Shown here: positions 63,995 through 64,000 of the stretch, piece by piece
Layout: each line of letters starts with the position of its first letter
How positions within the stretch are numbered: position 1 is the first letter of the stretch
Source of the DNA: Meconema thalassinum
Lineage: Eukaryota > Arthropoda > Insecta > Orthoptera > Tettigoniidae
Assembly: GCA_946902985.2 (NCBI GenBank)
Contig: CAMPQE020000052.1
Location: 1 to 64,000 of the forward strand
Direction of reading: 5' to 3'
DNA: 64,000 nt
The notes under the pieces: generated by a model
Databases searched by the model: none
The model's input: only the letters and a program-made list of their open reading frames with translations
Told to the model about the DNA's origin: nothing
Position numbers and translations under genes: made by a program

Positions 63995-64000
63995 GAACCT
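63995..64000. repeat. Partial terminal monomer
   Basis: Six bases (GAACCT) of unit 1,307, exactly 63,994 bp after the start of unit 1. The first base of the window is also a unit start, so the array is cut at both ends and neither edge is a biological boundary. Confidence 0.95.

Larger units (their letters stand above)
1..64000. repeat. 49-bp tandem satellite array, 1,306 units plus 6 bp, filling the window
   Basis: The sequence repeats every 49 bases from first to last base. Units start at 1, 50, 99 and so on; the last full unit ends at 63,994 and 6 bases of the next follow. Landmark units that I located independently (for example 10634, 22443, 28078, 37486, 47972, 54881, 62133) all start at 1 modulo 49, so there is no net indel. 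Units begin GAACCTTGACGG or GATCCTTGACGG, contain GGGCAGAGCTGC and end GAGATGGTGAG. The common form is 55% GC with 20 G against 7 C on the plus strand. Neighbouring units differ mostly at positions 3, 22 and 33. No unique sequence interrupts the array and both ends lie inside it, so the true array is longer. This is eukaryotic satellite DNA; the family is not one I can name. No coding function is supported. Confidence 0.99.
60830..64000. repeat. 84-unit tandem duplication, second copy (cut by window end)
   Basis: Landmarks are AGACGGCAG (60,927), GAGATGCAAAG (61,180), GCGGCACAG (61,279), CACAGCTGGAG (62,067) and the GCCGCAC doublet (62,133). Private differences from the first copy include GACAGTATT at 62,398 here, and AGAAGGCAG (about 59,605), GACGTTATT (59,694) and GTGAGTATCC (about 58,507) in the first copy. 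The match runs to the last base, so the copy continues outside. Confidence 0.85.

Noticed and set aside
1..64000. CRISPR array
   Set aside because: Direct repeats are contiguous with no unique spacers, the period is 49 bp throughout, and no cas-like gene or leader is present.
1..64000. V(D)J recombination signal, since C33 units contain CACAGTG
   Set aside because: CACAGTG matches the heptamer, but 12 or 23 bases further the sequence reads GAACCTTGA or GTATTAGAG, which are not like the A-rich nonamer.
1..64000. CENP-B box in the monomer
   Set aside because: The box needs a TTCG core and a CGGG end. The monomer has a single CpG in TGACGGT and no TTCG.
1..64000. Bacterial-type promoter from TTGACG
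   Set aside because: TTGACG resembles a -35 element, but no TATAAT-like hexamer lies 16-18 bases downstream and the context is a eukaryotic satellite.
1..64000. Canonical G-quadruplex
   Set aside because: GGG runs are at positions 20-22 and 37-39 only, with 14-base or longer loops. Two-tier forms with GG at 38-39, 44-45, 49-1 and 11-12 are possible but weak.
1..64000. Transposon or retroelement insertion in the array
   Set aside because: The 49-bp register never breaks; any insertion would shift it or leave unique sequence.

Overview
The whole 64,000-base window is one uninterrupted head-to-tail tandem array of a 49-bp monomer. I see no flanking unique sequence, no gene, no RNA gene, no transposon and no CRISPR array. 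The start of the window and a unit start near its end (63,995) are separated by exactly 1,306 periods. Every landmark unit I located is in the same 49-bp register, so there is no net insertion or deletion in 64 kb. A satellite or megasatellite of this size and uniformity means a eukaryotic chromosome (centromeric, pericentromeric, subtelomeric or heterochromatic knob DNA). Nothing in the sequence identifies the species.

The monomer begins GAACCTTGACGG or GATCCTTGACGG, has GGGCAGAGCTGC in its middle and ends GAGATGGTGAG. By direct count the most common form has 20 G, 7 C, 13 A and 9 T (55% GC, 67% purine on the plus strand), so the strands are strongly asymmetric. Three positions are common two-state variants: position 3 A/T (T creates a BamHI site), position 22 G/A and position 33 C/A. 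All eight combinations occur. Rare private substitutions act as landmarks and reveal a second layer, in which multi-kilobase blocks recur at exact multiples of 49 bp.

Layout. (1) 1 to about 23.5 kb: blocks related by shifts of 182, 189, 120, 69 and 124 units, including a direct tandem duplication of 69 units (9,507-12,887 and 12,888-16,268) and three copies of a landmark doublet carrying GCCGCAC plus ATGGCGAG. (2) 23,570-55,517: six contiguous higher-order repeat (HOR) blocks of 108, 103, 89, 105, 106 and 141 units, each with the same ordered constellation of rare variants around a GATACTT unit. Blocks 1 and 4 differ at only five sites that I found over about 5.2 kb. (3) About 55.5 kb to the end: the tail of HOR block 6, then an 84-unit (4,116-bp) tandem duplication that continues past the window.

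The layers fit repeated unequal crossing-over, replication slippage or conversion acting in register, with the latest events kilobases long. The only long open frames (three 87-codon minus-strand frames) are satellite artefacts, each made by a single base change that removes a recurring TAA. The best leads are the complete absence of register slips, the preserved single CpG in nearly every unit, the nested HOR structure, and the fact that three monomers are exactly 147 bp.
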